Under the pieces are notes generated by a model that worked only from the letters and a program-made list of their open reading frames with translations, did not search any database and had not been told where the DNA came from. This document shows positions 53,759 through 61,806 of a stretch of DNA of 64,000 nucleotides, piece by piece (positions within the stretch are counted from its first letter, which is position 1; every line of letters begins with the position of its first letter). Source of the DNA: Actinoplanes teichomyceticus ATCC 31121 (GTDB taxonomy: Bacteria > Actinomycetota > Actinomycetes > Mycobacteriales > Micromonosporaceae); NCBI RefSeq assembly GCF_003711105.1, contig NZ_CP023865.1, positions 5,295,001-5,359,000 on the forward strand, given 5' to 3'. Position numbers and translations under genes: made by a program.

Positions 53759-55308
53759 GACGGCACCGGAAGCCGGACGGTCAGGACCGCGCCGCCACCG
53801 GGCGCCGGGTCGATGCCGTAGCTGCCGCCGTACCGCTCGGCAACCTGCCGGACCAGCGACAACCCGACACCGCGCCCGGCTCCCGGCTTGGTCGACCAGC
53901 CGCGCCGGAAGGCCGCGGCGGCCTGCTGCGGGGTCAGGCCGGGCCCGGTGTCGCTGACCCGGACCAGCACCTCGGCCGGGCCCTGCCGGATCAGCACCCG
54001 CACCCGGCGCGGCCCGGCCACCCCGGACACCGCCTCCAGCGCGTTGTCCACCAGGTTGCCGGTCACGGTGAGCAGGTCACGGCTGGGCAGCGGCGCACCG
54101 TCCAGACACGACGACGGGTCGACGCTCAGTTCCACGCCGCGCTCCCCCGCCTGCGCCGACTTGCCCAGCAGCAGCGCCGCCAGCGCCGGCTCGCGCACCG
54201 CGCCGACCACCTGGTCGGTCAGCTGCTGGGCCAGCGCCAGCTCCTCGGTGCCCAGCCGCACCGCCTCCTCCGGCTGTCCCAGCTCGACCAGGGTCAGCAC
54301 GGTGTGCAGCCGGTTCGCCGCCTCGTGCGCCTGCGCCCGCAGCGCCTCGGTGAGCCCACGCACCGAGTCCAGCTCGCCGGTCAGCTGCCGCAGCTCGGTG
54401 TGGTCGCGCAGGGTCAGCACGGTGCCCAGGGCGCGCCCCTCGAACCGGGCCTCCCGGCGGCTGGCGACCAGGATCCGGTCACCGGCCAGGATCGGCTCGT
54501 CCACCATCGGGCGGCGCTCGGCGATCAGGTCGGCGACCTCGGCGGGCGGGCCGGCCGGACCGTCCGCGGGCACGCCCAGCAGCCGCCGCGCCTCGTCGTT
54601 GATCAGCTCGATCCGCCCGTCCCGGCCGGCGACCACGAGACCCTCGCGCACGGCGTGCAGGACCGCGTCGTAGTACTCGTACATCCGGGTCATCTCGGCC
54701 GGGCCGAGCCCGTGCGTCTGCCGGCGCAGGCGCCGGCTCAGCAGTGCGGACCCGGCCGCGGCCAGCAGCAGCGCGGCGAGCGTGCCGGCGGCCACGGTGG
54801 GAACCTGGGCGAGCAGATCCCGGTTGATCGCGGCGGTGGTGATCCCGACCGCCACCAGGCCGATGATCGTGCCCGCCGCGTTCCGGACCGGCACCACCGC
54901 GCGCCACGAGTCGCCGAGGCTGCCGCGGTACTGCTCGACCACCACCCCGCCGGCGAGCGCGCCGCCGACCGAGCCGGCGAACGGCCGGCCGATCAGCTGC
55001 GGCGTCGGATGCGTGTACCGGGTCCGGTCCGGGGCCATCACCACGATGAAGTCGGTGTGCGTGGCCCGCCGGGTGCTCTCCGCGTACGGCTGCAGCAGCA
55101 CGCTGGGATCGGCGGCGCCCAGCGCGTCGATCACGGCCGGCGACTGCGCGATCGTCTCGGCCACCGCGGTCACCTCGCCGATCGCCGCGTCGCGCGCGTC
55201 CCGCCGGGCCAGCAGCACCGCGCCCGTGGTGCACGCCGCCACCAGCAGGGTCACCACCAGCACCTGCAACGCGAACAGCTGCCGCGCGATACTCCACCGT
55301 CGGGTCAT
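53755..55308 (-). CDS. CitA/DcuS-type sensor histidine kinase
   Basis: A 517-residue kinase. Two membrane helices (about 10-35 and 160-182) enclose a periplasmic sCache sensor that in relatives binds C4-dicarboxylates or citrate. A PAS domain follows (VLHAVREGLVVAGRDGRIELINDEARRLLG), then the SpoOB-like histidine box QAHEAANRLHTVLTL and the ATPase with NLVDNALEAV, DTGPGLT and GRGVGLSLVRQV. First gene of the two-gene operon, divergent from the carrier gene with 84 bp between. Confidence 0.9.
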   Translation of the reverse strand: MTRRWSIARQLFALQVLVVTLLVAACTTGAVLLARRDARDAAIGEVTAVAETIAQSPAVIDALGAADPSVLLQPYAESTRRATHTDFIVVMAPDRTRYTHPTPQLIGRPFAGSVGGALAGGVVVEQYRGSLGDSWRAVVPVRNAAGTIIGLVAVGITTAAINRDLLAQVPTVAAGTLAALLLAAAGSALLSRRLRRQTHGLGPAEMTRMYEYYDAVLHAVREGLVVAGRDGRIELINDEARRLLGVPADGPAGPPAEVADLIAERRPMVDEPILAGDRILVASRREARFEGRALGTVLTLRDHTELRQLTGELDSVRGLTEALRAQAHEAANRLHTVLTLVELGQPEEAVRLGTEELALAQQLTDQVVGAVREPALAALLLGKSAQAGERGVELSVDPSSCLDGAPLPSRDLLTVTGNLVDNALEAVSGVAGPRRVRVLIRQGPAEVLVRVSDTGPGLTPQQAAAAFRRGWSTKPGAGRGVGLSLVRQVAERYGGSYGIDPAPGGGAVLTVRLPVPS

Positions 55309-55392
55309 GTGTTGCCGTCTCACGTCTCGGAACGATGAACAGAATGACCGTAATCGTGATCCGGGCTGAGACCTAGACCACAGTGGCGAGGC

Positions 55393-56724
55393 ATGAAGGA
55401 TCGCACCCGCTACCTGTACCCGGCCGTGATCGCGGCCGTGCTCCTCGGTATCGCCGTGGGACTGATCGCCCCGGACACCGGGGTGGCGTTGAAGCCGATC
55501 GGCACCGGGTTCGTCAACCTGATCAAGATGATGATCAGCCCGGTCATCTTCTGCACCATCGTGCTCGGCGTCGGCTCGGTCCGGCAGGCCGCCAAGGTCG
55601 GCAAGGTCGGCGGCCTCACCCTCGGCTACTTCCTGCTGATGTCCACCGTGGCCCTGGCCGTCGGCCTGCTCGTCGGCAACCTCATCCACCCCGGCTCCGG
55701 GCTGCACCTGGACGCCTCGACCGCCGCGGCCGGCCACCAGCAGGTCGGCGAGACCGCCGACGAGAGCACCGCCGACTTCCTGCTCGGAATCATCCCGACC
55801 ACCCTGGTGTCACCGCTGGTCAGCAGTGAGGTGCTGCAGACCCTGCTGGTCGCGTTGCTGGTCGGCTTCGCGCTGCAGTCGATGGGCGACCGCGCCGAGC
55901 CGGTACTGCGCGCCATCGGCCTGTTCCAGCGCCTGGTCTTCCGGATCCTGGCGATGCTGATGTGGCTGGCCCCGATCGGCGCGTTCGGCGCGATCGCCGC
56001 CGTGGTCGGGTCGGCCGGCGTGGACGCGCTGATCAGCCTCGGCCAGATCATGCTCGGCTTCTACCTGACCTGCGTGATCTTCGTGTTCGCCGTGCTCGGC
56101 CCGCTGCTCTGGCTGGTCGCCCGGATCAACGTCCTGCGGCTGTTCCGCTACCTGGGCCGCGAGTTCCTGCTGATCCTGTCGACCTCCTCCTCCGAGTCGG
56201 CCCTGCCCCGGCTGATCGCCAAGATGGAGCACGTCGGGGTGAGCAAGCCGGTCGTCGGCATCGCCGTGCCGACCGGGTACTCCTTCAATCTCGACGGCAC
56301 CGCGATCTACCTGACCATGGCGTCGCTGTTCATCGCCCAGGCGATGGGCGACCCGCTGGGCGTCGGCGAGCAGATCTCCCTGCTCCTCTTCATGATCATC
56401 GCGTCGAAGGGCGCCGCCGGGGTCACCGGCGCCGGCCTGGCCACCCTGGCCGGCGGCCTGCAGACCCACCGCCCCGAGCTGGTCGACGGCGTCGGCCTGA
56501 TCGTCGGCATCGACCGGTTCATGTCCGAGGCCCGGGCGCTGACCAACTTCGCCGGCAACGCCGTAGCGACCGTCCTGATCGGTGTCTGGACCCGCGAGTT
56601 CGATCGGCAGAGGGCCGACCGGGTGCTGCGCGGCGCCGACCCGTTCGACGAGGCCACCATGCTCGACGACGACCACGCCCCGGCCGCGCCGGCCGGCCCG
56701 CCGCAGCGGACGCCGGCCGCCTGA
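55393..56724 (+). CDS. dctA: Dicarboxylate/amino acid:cation symporter, DctA type
   Basis: A 443-residue member of the DAACS (SLC1-like) family importing C4-dicarboxylates or acidic amino acids with Na+ or H+. Key blocks are LSTSSSESALPRL (serine-rich hairpin 1), PTGYSFNLDGTAIYL, IASKGAAGVTGAG (hairpin 2) and GIDRFMSEARALTNFAGNAVATV. The gene symbol rests on the family and on the divergent CitA/CitB pair; transport of glutamate or citrate cannot be excluded. Confidence 0.88.
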   Translation: MKDRTRYLYPAVIAAVLLGIAVGLIAPDTGVALKPIGTGFVNLIKMMISPVIFCTIVLGVGSVRQAAKVGKVGGLTLGYFLLMSTVALAVGLLVGNLIHPGSGLHLDASTAAAGHQQVGETADESTADFLLGIIPTTLVSPLVSSEVLQTLLVALLVGFALQSMGDRAEPVLRAIGLFQRLVFRILAMLMWLAPIGAFGAIAAVVGSAGVDALISLGQIMLGFYLTCVIFVFAVLGPLLWLVARINVLRLFRYLGREFLLILSTSSSESALPRLIAKMEHVGVSKPVVGIAVPTGYSFNLDGTAIYLTMASLFIAQAMGDPLGVGEQISLLLFMIIASKGAAGVTGAGLATLAGGLQTHRPELVDGVGLIVGIDRFMSEARALTNFAGNAVATVLIGVWTREFDRQRADRVLRGADPFDEATMLDDDHAPAAPAGPPQRTPAA

Positions 56725-56830
56725 GCGGCAGCCGGGCCGCAGGCCCCGCCGCGCCGGCCCCCGAGGCGCCGCCGGGCCTGCCCGGACGCACAGCGCGCTG
56801 GCAGGCCCGTGCTCCTTCGTCAACCGACAC

Positions 56831-57256
56831 TTATGACAGCAACGTGAGGAGCTGCCCGGAGGGCCCTTCCCCCCATCGCCTTACCTTCTGCGGGTGGCGG
56901 CTGGGCAACGGGATTCTCCTGGTGTTGGCCCACGAGCGCCGCTCGGCGAGGTCCACGACCTCAGCCCGGGCGGCGGCTGCGGACTCGTACCTCCGGGTGT
57001 TGAAGTGCGGCGGCAGAGCTCGGGGCGTATCGGCACCATTACCCAAGCGGCGGTCGAATCGATGCTCGTTCCGGGCAACGATGACTGCCTGGACAAGCCG
57101 CTCCTCAAGCAGGATTTCCACGGCCCGCCAGTTGCCGTGGATGACATATCCCGGGAAGATTCCCCGGTTCCGGCAGTACGTGATGGCGGAGTATGCGAAC
57201 GTCTCGTCGTAGGGTCCGGGCTGCACAAAGACCACGGCGACCTGTGTCATCGGCAT
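56831..57256 (-). CDS. Accessory protein of unknown function
   Basis: A 141-residue protein starting MPMTQVAVVFVQPGPYDE, with YCRNRGIFPGYVIHGNWRAVEILLEERLVQAVIVARNEH. The alternation of strands and helices recalls the N-terminal half of serine-recombinase-like proteins but the catalytic serine context is absent, so I do not assign a function. GGGGAG stands eight bases before the ATG at 57256. Upstream lie twin palindromes (57314-57344) that look like its operator. Confidence 0.65.
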   Translation of the reverse strand: MPMTQVAVVFVQPGPYDETFAYSAITYCRNRGIFPGYVIHGNWRAVEILLEERLVQAVIVARNEHRFDRRLGNGADTPRALPPHFNTRRYESAAAARAEVVDLAERRSWANTRRIPLPSRHPQKVRRWGEGPSGQLLTLLS

Positions 57257-57313
57257 GAACGGATCTCCCCTCAGATCGGCGTCCAGCGTCGTGAGGCTCC
57301 ATTGAACGACGTA

Positions 57314-57344
57314 GGTGATCACCGCGCTACCCCTGGTGATCACC
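57314..57344. promoter_or_regulatory. Twin GGTGATCACC palindromes, operator-like
   Basis: Two identical perfect 10-bp palindromes at 57314-57323 and 57335-57344, centres 21 bp apart (two helical turns), 58-88 bp upstream of the minus-strand start at 57256. The layout fits two regulator dimers bound to one face of DNA. Confidence 0.6.
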
Positions 57345-57444
57345 TTGAGGGAGGTTTCAGCCCGGTTTCGTCCGTCCAGTTTGGGCTGGTCAGACGAATG
57401 GTCAGAACTTTAGCTCTCAAGTTGCGGCGCGCCGCCCGGGTGGG

Positions 57445-57828
57445 TCACCGCAGGCCCCGCCGGATCGCCGAGTAGAGCCGCTCCTCCTCGGCCTCCTCCT
57501 CGGCGTGCAACGCCTCGATCACGGCGATCCGGGCCTCCAACTCGGCCACCGACGGCCCGAACGCCACCGGCTTGCGGGTGATCCCGTCCTCCGGCAGCCG
57601 GCGCAGATCGTTGCAGCCGACCATCCACCAGCCGGGCCGCCACGCGGCGAACCCGGCCGGCCTTTCCCAGCCCCGGCCGTAGTTCGGACCCAGCCAGCTC
57701 GCGTGCCAGCCCGGGTGCTCGGCGTCCAGGCGCTCACATATGGCCAACGCGCCGGCGGGCCACCCGGTGCGGCGGGCGACCACGATGCGGTTGTGGCGAC
57801 GCAGCGCCATGCCCTCCAGTGCGGTCAT
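57445..57828 (-). CDS. Small accessory protein, unknown function
   Basis: A 127-residue protein starting MTALEGMALRRHNRIVVAR. The middle is Trp/Gly-rich (GWHASWLGPNYGRGWERP, WRPGWWMVGCNDLRRLPEDG); the C-terminal 45 residues form a highly charged helix (AELEARIAVIEALHAEEEAEEERLY). No family recognised. ATG lies in an ATGA overlap with the stop of the upstream gene; third gene of a three-gene operon. Confidence 0.68.
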   Translation of the reverse strand: MTALEGMALRRHNRIVVARRTGWPAGALAICERLDAEHPGWHASWLGPNYGRGWERPAGFAAWRPGWWMVGCNDLRRLPEDGITRKPVAFGPSVAELEARIAVIEALHAEEEAEEERLYSAIRRGLR

Positions 57829-58115
57829 CGGGAACTCGTCCGGGTGGCCGGCCGGCGCGCCGACGGCGTGCGGGCGTTGCGGGCCCGCGGGTCGGGCGCG
57901 CCGCCCACCCGCTGCAGTCCGGCGGGCTGCACGAAGATGGTCCGGCGGTCCACGGCGTCGCCGGTGGCCGCGTTCAGCTCGTACCCGTCGAGCCAGACCC
58001 AACCCTCGTACGTAGTCCAGTTCAGCACCCGGATGACCCGGAACAGGATCGGGCGTGCGGCGAACTGCACGCTCGCCGCCCGCGTCACGTGGATGACGTC
58101 ACCGGTCCGGAGCAT
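57825..58115 (-). CDS. Small accessory protein, unknown function
   Basis: A 96-residue protein with a beta-rich start (MLRTGDVIHVTRAASVQFAARPILFRVIRVLNWTTYEGWVWLDGYEL) that resembles short proteins carried by actinomycete plasmids and integrated elements; the last 25 residues are Arg/Pro-rich and poorly structured. Overlaps both neighbours (TAATG with the gene before, ATGA with the gene after). Confidence 0.68.
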   Translation of the reverse strand: MLRTGDVIHVTRAASVQFAARPILFRVIRVLNWTTYEGWVWLDGYELNAATGDAVDRRTIFVQPAGLQRVGGAPDPRARNARTPSARRPATRTSSR

Positions 58116-58273
58116 TAGCCTCGCCTCCCGGCCGGGTCGGGCACGTCCTGGGCAACGATCCGGCGCACCGCGGCGTTCCGCTCGGCGGCCTGGGCGCGTT
58201 CAGCGTCCCGCCAGGCGCGGGCGGCGGCGGCCCGGCGGCGGTAGAGCAGGTGGCGCGCGATCTCTGTGAGCAT
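58115..58273 (-). CDS. Very small basic helical protein
   Basis: A 52-residue protein (MLTEIARHLLYRRRAAAARAW...) that is almost entirely an Arg/Ala-rich amphipathic helix. GGGGAGG stands ideally before the ATG, and the coupled downstream genes support it. First gene of the 58273-57445 operon. Function unknown. Confidence 0.65.
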   Translation of the reverse strand: MLTEIARHLLYRRRAAAARAWRDAERAQAAERNAAVRRIVAQDVPDPAGRRG

Positions 58274-58547
58274 CCGTCCTCCCCAGGTAGCGGGGTGGCG
58301 GCCGGGTGTGGAAAAACGGGATCCCGGCCGCCACGCTGGAGGGGCGGCGACGAGACCGGTGATCTGCCCCAGGGGTTTCGGTGGGGTGGCCGCGCCGCCG
58401 CCCAGGGACGGCGACGGGCTCAACCACTCACGACGCTGGACGTGCCCGCCGCCGCCACGTCTGATCGTGGGACAGCGATCACGCGGCCGGAACGGACGCC
58501 GGGTACCACTCTGGGCAGGTCACCCGGGAGAGGTCGGACGCTGCGTC

Positions 58548-59684
58548 CTACCTTGGCACTCCGAGCCGGCGCGCCAGCCCCCGGACAGCGCTCGACGGGC
58601 GCGGTGTGGCGAGCAGGTGGGACACCACGGCCTTCGGGAACGCCTGGTAACGCATCCACCGCGGCGCCTCCCGCTCCACCTCCAGCAGGAGCCGCTCCGC
58701 GTCCCGATAGCGGCCGAGGCTCGCATGGGCGTGCGCCAGGTCCACCTTGTGCCGCGACCGGGCCGCGAGCGGCAGCCGACCGGCCCGGGGCATCTCGGCG
58801 GCCACGTCCAGGGCGCGCACGTAATCGCCGGCCACCACGGCGGCGTCGACGCGCTGCATCACGACCTGCGAGACGCCGAAAACCGTCTGGTAGTCGTTGC
58901 GGTCCTCGCCGAGCCGGACCGCGGCCCCGTGGGCGGCCAGCAGCAGATCCCGCGCCTCGTCGTCGTCGCCGGCCCGGGCCGCCGCGGTCGCGCCAGTCAC
59001 CAGCAGATTGCCGTACATGCTTATGGCCTCCGGCGCCGACTTGCGTCGCGGCTCCATCGCGTCGGCCTCCCGCACCGCGAGGGCGGCGGCGTCCGCCGGC
59101 CGGGCCTGGTTCAGCAGCACCCAGGAACGGGTGCCGACCGCCGCGGCGCGCAGCAGCGGGTCCTCGGCGGCGGCCAGCGCTGCGTCGACCGCGGTCAGGG
59201 ACAGGTCGGCGTGGCCGAGGTGGACCAGGGTGCTCGCGGCCAGCTGGCTGCCCTCGGCCAGCACGTTGGCGGCGCCGATCCGGCGGGCGTCGGTGATGAT
59301 GCCGGGCAGGAACGTTGCCAGCAGGTCGTAGTCGCCGCGCCAGTACGCCTCCCACGCCTGGACCAGCGAGGCGCGCAGTTCCTCGAGGGGGGCCGGCTCG
59401 CCTGGCGGGTCGACAACGGGTGTGAGGGCGCGGCGCAGCTCCAGCAGCCCGCCGGCCAGCGGGACGCTTTCCAGGTGGGTGGGCTTGCCGACGAGCGCGG
59501 CCAGGTCGACGTCGAGGGCCTCGGCGATCCGCGAGAGCGTCGGGAGCGAGCCGGCCCGGCGGCCCTGTTCCAGCTTCTGGATCGTGTCGATGCTCAGGCC
59601 GGTACGGTCGGCCAGGTCTTGCTGGGTGAGGCGCGGTACGCGCTCGTCGCGCAGTTCGTAGATGCGGTCGCCGATCTCGGACAT
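58548..59684 (-). CDS. XRE regulator with TPR-like helical domain
   Basis: A 378-residue protein. Residues 1-70 hold a Cro/C1-type HTH (RIYELRDERVPRLTQQDLADRTGLSIDTIQKLEQGRRAGSLPTLSRIAEAL). Residues about 90-375 are helical repeats like TPRs (AWEAYWRGDYDLLATFLP, ARAGDDDEARDLLLAAHGAA, AHASLGRYRDAERLLLEVE). The architecture parallels peptide-sensing RRNPP regulators, although similar XRE-TPR proteins without known ligand abound in actinobacteria. ATG eight bases after GGGGAG. It diverges from a 27-residue peptide gene across a 244-bp space with a perfect palindrome. Confidence 0.85.
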   Translation of the reverse strand: MSEIGDRIYELRDERVPRLTQQDLADRTGLSIDTIQKLEQGRRAGSLPTLSRIAEALDVDLAALVGKPTHLESVPLAGGLLELRRALTPVVDPPGEPAPLEELRASLVQAWEAYWRGDYDLLATFLPGIITDARRIGAANVLAEGSQLAASTLVHLGHADLSLTAVDAALAAAEDPLLRAAAVGTRSWVLLNQARPADAAALAVREADAMEPRRKSAPEAISMYGNLLVTGATAAARAGDDDEARDLLLAAHGAAVRLGEDRNDYQTVFGVSQVVMQRVDAAVVAGDYVRALDVAAEMPRAGRLPLAARSRHKVDLAHAHASLGRYRDAERLLLEVEREAPRWMRYQAFPKAVVSHLLATPRPSSAVRGLARRLGVPR

Positions 59685-59867
59685 GGTGGCGGCTCCCCTG
59701 GTAGCGGTCAGGGTGAGGCGGCCGGCCGCTACTCCGGCCGCCACTTCGACGGTACGTCATCCTCGATAACGCCACGGATCATCCGGGGACGCCGTGTCCC
59801 CCTTCGAGGTCCGCGTTCCACCAAAGTGGTACCGCCTGTCCGTTCCGCGTTGCCCACCCATCCACGA

Positions 59868-59882
59868 CGATGGAATCCATCG
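59868..59882. promoter_or_regulatory. Perfect 15-bp palindrome, candidate operator
   Basis: CGATGGA-A-TCCATCG lies 46 bp before the peptide gene start. A TTGCCC hexamer (59850-59855) stands 12 bp upstream, so a protein bound here would cover the -10 region. The divergent XRE protein is the natural candidate to bind. Confidence 0.55.
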
Positions 59883-59928
59883 AGGGCGGTTCTTGCCGGA
59901 TCTGCCCACCGACGCAAGGAGGAACGAC

Positions 59929-60012
59929 ATGGAGCTGCACATCAACGGCGGCAAGGCCAAGGGTGGCGAGGGGGCCAGCGGCCCCACGCCGAAGCCCAAC
60001 GGGGGCAACTGA
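59929..60012 (+). CDS. 27-residue Gly/Lys-rich peptide gene
   Basis: Encodes a short peptide beginning MELHINGGK and ending TPKPNGGN, rich in Gly, Lys and Pro, with no hydrophobic leader. AAGGAGG stands at the ideal distance from the ATG, better than for most long genes here, and a 12-bp terminator with a UUCG loop follows 20 bp after the stop, so the unit looks like a dedicated mini-operon. It could be a signalling peptide sensed by the neighbouring XRE-TPR protein, a precursor peptide or a small toxin/antitoxin partner; none is proven. Confidence 0.62.
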   Translation: MELHINGGKAKGGEGASGPTPKPNGGN

Positions 60013-60031
60013 ACCCTGAAGCCCCAAGCAG

Positions 60032-60059
60032 CAGCCCCGGAGGTTCGCCTCCGGGGCTG
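60032..60059. terminator. Hairpin terminator with TTCG loop
   Basis: Perfect 12-bp stem (60032-60043 with 60048-60059) closed by the very stable TTCG tetraloop. Serves the peptide gene and, read in reverse, the convergent operon ending at 60078. Confidence 0.88.
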
Positions 60060-60077
60060 TTCGCATGAGCGGTCAGG

Positions 60078-60326
60078 TCAGCTGCCGCCCACCTTGGCAT
60101 CGGGGGCCAGGTCGCCGCCGTCGCCCTCGGGCAACCGCGGCGGGAACGGTTCTATGGAGCCCCGCTCCAACTGGAGACCCACCCACACCGCCGTGTCGGC
60201 CATCCATACCGGCGAGTTCAAGTCCGGCTGGCTCGGCAGTAGCCGCTGCACCCATCGAGACGCTCGCTGCACCCATTGAGAAACTTGTTGCACCTGCTGA
60301 GAGTCTTCATCGGCGAGAGCGGTCAC
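60078..60326 (-). CDS. Small heptad-repeat protein, unknown function
   Basis: An 82-residue protein. Near the start it has three in-frame heptads (SQQVQQV, SQWVQRA, SRWVQRL) encoded by a 21-bp DNA repeat, then SPVWMADTAVWVGLQLERGSIEPFPPRLP and an acidic tail. The in-frame repeats favour real coding. The start is uncertain: GTG 60326 or TTG 60344, neither with a good ribosome binding site. Last gene of the minus-strand element operon. Confidence 0.5.
   Translation of the reverse strand: MTALADEDSQQVQQVSQWVQRASRWVQRLLPSQPDLNSPVWMADTAVWVGLQLERGSIEPFPPRLPEGDGGDLAPDAKVGGS
60245..60307 (-). repeat. 21-bp repeat encoding heptads
   Basis: Three units start at 60245, 60266 and 60287 (GCTGCACC, GCTGCACC, GTTGCACC). 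Each encodes seven residues of the small protein gene on the minus strand. Confidence 0.8.
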
Positions 60327-60444
60327 GATATCGACCGTACGCAAGTCCGGGCCGCCGCGAGCATCCCTCGTCCGAGTAGACCGGGGGTCCGAAACCCCGG
60401 GATGCGAAAAGAGCGGCCACCCGCCGGGGTGACCGCCTTGATGC

Positions 60445-60642
60445 TCACCGGCGCAGGCGCCCGATCGTGTCGCGGATGGCGGAGACCGCGGCTGGTCCGG
60501 CAGCAGCAAAGGCTGCTTGCAGGCGTTCGGCAGCCTGCACGACCGGGCCTGGGTCCGGCGCGGGAAGCGAGCGACGGAGCGCCTCCACAGCGAGGTTGAT
60601 GCGGACCACGGGGCGCTCGGGGCGCTCCGGCTGGTCCGTCAC
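60445..60642 (-). CDS. Small accessory protein, unknown function
   Basis: A 65-residue protein (VTDQPERPERPVVRINLAVEALRRSLPAPD... ending SAIRDTIGRLRR), mostly helical. The GTG is placed eight bases after AAGGAG; it overlaps the preceding DUF6221 gene by 4 bp. No family recognised. Confidence 0.62.
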   Translation of the reverse strand: MTDQPERPERPVVRINLAVEALRRSLPAPDPGPVVQAAERLQAAFAAAGPAAVSAIRDTIGRLRR

Positions 60643-61103
60643 GGTCGCCACTCCTTGCGGTAATCCGGGTGCTCAGCGTGGGGCGTAGCCATGAACCGCA
60701 CCACCATCTCCAGTTCGCGGTGGGTACCTCGTTCGAGGGCAACCCCGTACTGGGCGAGGATCCACCGTTTCGCCTCGATCTCGGCCCGCTCTCGCCGCAC
60801 CTCGTCCAGCACGCGCTGCGGGTTCCAGCGGGCGATGTGCTCGGCGTCGGCCTTGGACTGCGCGTGCCCACCGGGTCCGGTGGCCGCGATGCAGCCGCTG
60901 AGCGGGCTTTCGCCGTAGCCGACGAACTCCTCCCCCTGGGCGAGGTCGTACGCCTCGAACGCCTGGGCGCCGAGCCACACCTTGCTGGGGTTGTGCCACC
61001 ACGGCCCAGACGTTGCCGACAGCGCCACCCGCTCGTCCTCGGCGAGCTGGCGTTCGCGCTCGTCCCACCGGGCCAGGATGAAGGCGATCAGGTCGGCGGT
61101 CAC
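60639..61103 (-). CDS. DUF6221 family protein, copy 2
   Basis: A 154-residue protein of the actinobacterial DUF6221 family. Typical blocks: TADLIAFILARWDERERQLAED, the WWHNPSKVW region, AEHIARWNPQRVLDEVRRERAEIEAKR and the ending HPDYRKEW. Function unknown; such genes are common in phages and integrated elements of actinobacteria. GTG start behind GGAGGAG; the stop of the upstream paralogue overlaps it (TAGTG). Confidence 0.82.
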   Translation of the reverse strand: MTADLIAFILARWDERERQLAEDERVALSATSGPWWHNPSKVWLGAQAFEAYDLAQGEEFVGYGESPLSGCIAATGPGGHAQSKADAEHIARWNPQRVLDEVRRERAEIEAKRWILAQYGVALERGTHRELEMVVRFMATPHAEHPDYRKEWRP

Positions 61104-61507
61104 TATCGCAACTCCTCCGGGTAGTCGGGATGGTCGGCGTATGGCTGGGCGAGCAGGCGCAGCAGCGACTTGCGGTGGTCGGGGCCTACGGTTGTCCACG
61201 CGCCGGGTCGGCCGTTCACCGAGGCCGCGTGCCCACCTCGTCGCATCGTCGCGATGTAGTTCAGCAGGGCGCGCTTGGCCTCGACCTCGGCCAGGACTCG
61301 GGCCGGATTCCAGCGGACGATGTGGTCGGCCGCCTCGCGGAGTGCGACGCTGCCGAGATCGTCCGCGTTGCGGCCCGGATCGAGGTAGAACGTCCCGTCA
61401 GGTGCCGCATCCCACTTCCAGTGCGGGTGGCCTCCTGCGGCCGCTCGCGCCGCCTGCTCGTCCTCGTCCAGCCGGGCGCGCAGGAACGCGATCAGGTCGC
61501 CGGTCAT
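61103..61507 (-). CDS. DUF6221 family protein, copy 1
   Basis: A 134-residue paralogue of the downstream gene with the same layout: TGDLIAFLRARLDEDEQAARAA, ADHIVRWNPARVLAEVEAKRALL and HPDYPEELR. The two differ strongly in the middle, so the duplication is old. ATG overlaps the HTH gene stop (ATGA). Confidence 0.83.
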   Translation of the reverse strand: MTGDLIAFLRARLDEDEQAARAAAGGHPHWKWDAAPDGTFYLDPGRNADDLGSVALREAADHIVRWNPARVLAEVEAKRALLNYIATMRRGGHAASVNGRPGAWTTVGPDHRKSLLRLLAQPYADHPDYPEELR

Positions 61508-61773
61508 GCCTCGTCCGCCTTCCCGCCCTGGCCGCCACTGGCCGGCCCCTCGATGATCTTCTGGGCTCGGTTGCGGTGCATGCCCACCGCGCGGCCGATC
61601 TCCGCGTAGCTCATGCCCGCCGCCTTCATCTCCCGCAGGATGGCCTGCCGCTTCTCGCGCAGCAACGCGTTCCAGGCGGGGATCGCGTTGAGGCGTCGGC
61701 CGACCTCCTTGGCGCGCTCGGCAGGGTCGGCGATGTTGTCGATGTCGTCGATGTCGGCCAACGGGTTCTCCAC
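61504..61773 (-). CDS. Small helix-turn-helix protein, likely autoregulator
   Basis: An 89-residue protein. Acidic start (VENPLADIDDIDNIADPAERAKEVGRRLN), a helical middle (LLREKRQAILREMKAAG) and a sigma-4/resolvase-like HTH (MSYAEIGRAVGMHRNRAQKIIEG). First gene of the minus-strand operon, transcribed from one side of the 61807-61852 dyad, which it probably binds. GTG at 61773 chosen because a promoter within the dyad would start transcription near 61800; a frame reaching 61836 would begin upstream of that start. Confidence 0.75.
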   Translation of the reverse strand: MENPLADIDDIDNIADPAERAKEVGRRLNAIPAWNALLREKRQAILREMKAAGMSYAEIGRAVGMHRNRAQKIIEGPASGGQGGKADEA

Positions 61774-61806
61774 GTCGTGATCGTAGGGGGTACCTGTGCA
61801 AACGTC

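Noticed and set aside
56725..57444. A tRNA gene or attachment site marking the left end of the element
   Set aside because: No cloverleaf, TTCGA arm or direct repeat could be found by eye; the boundary therefore stays open.
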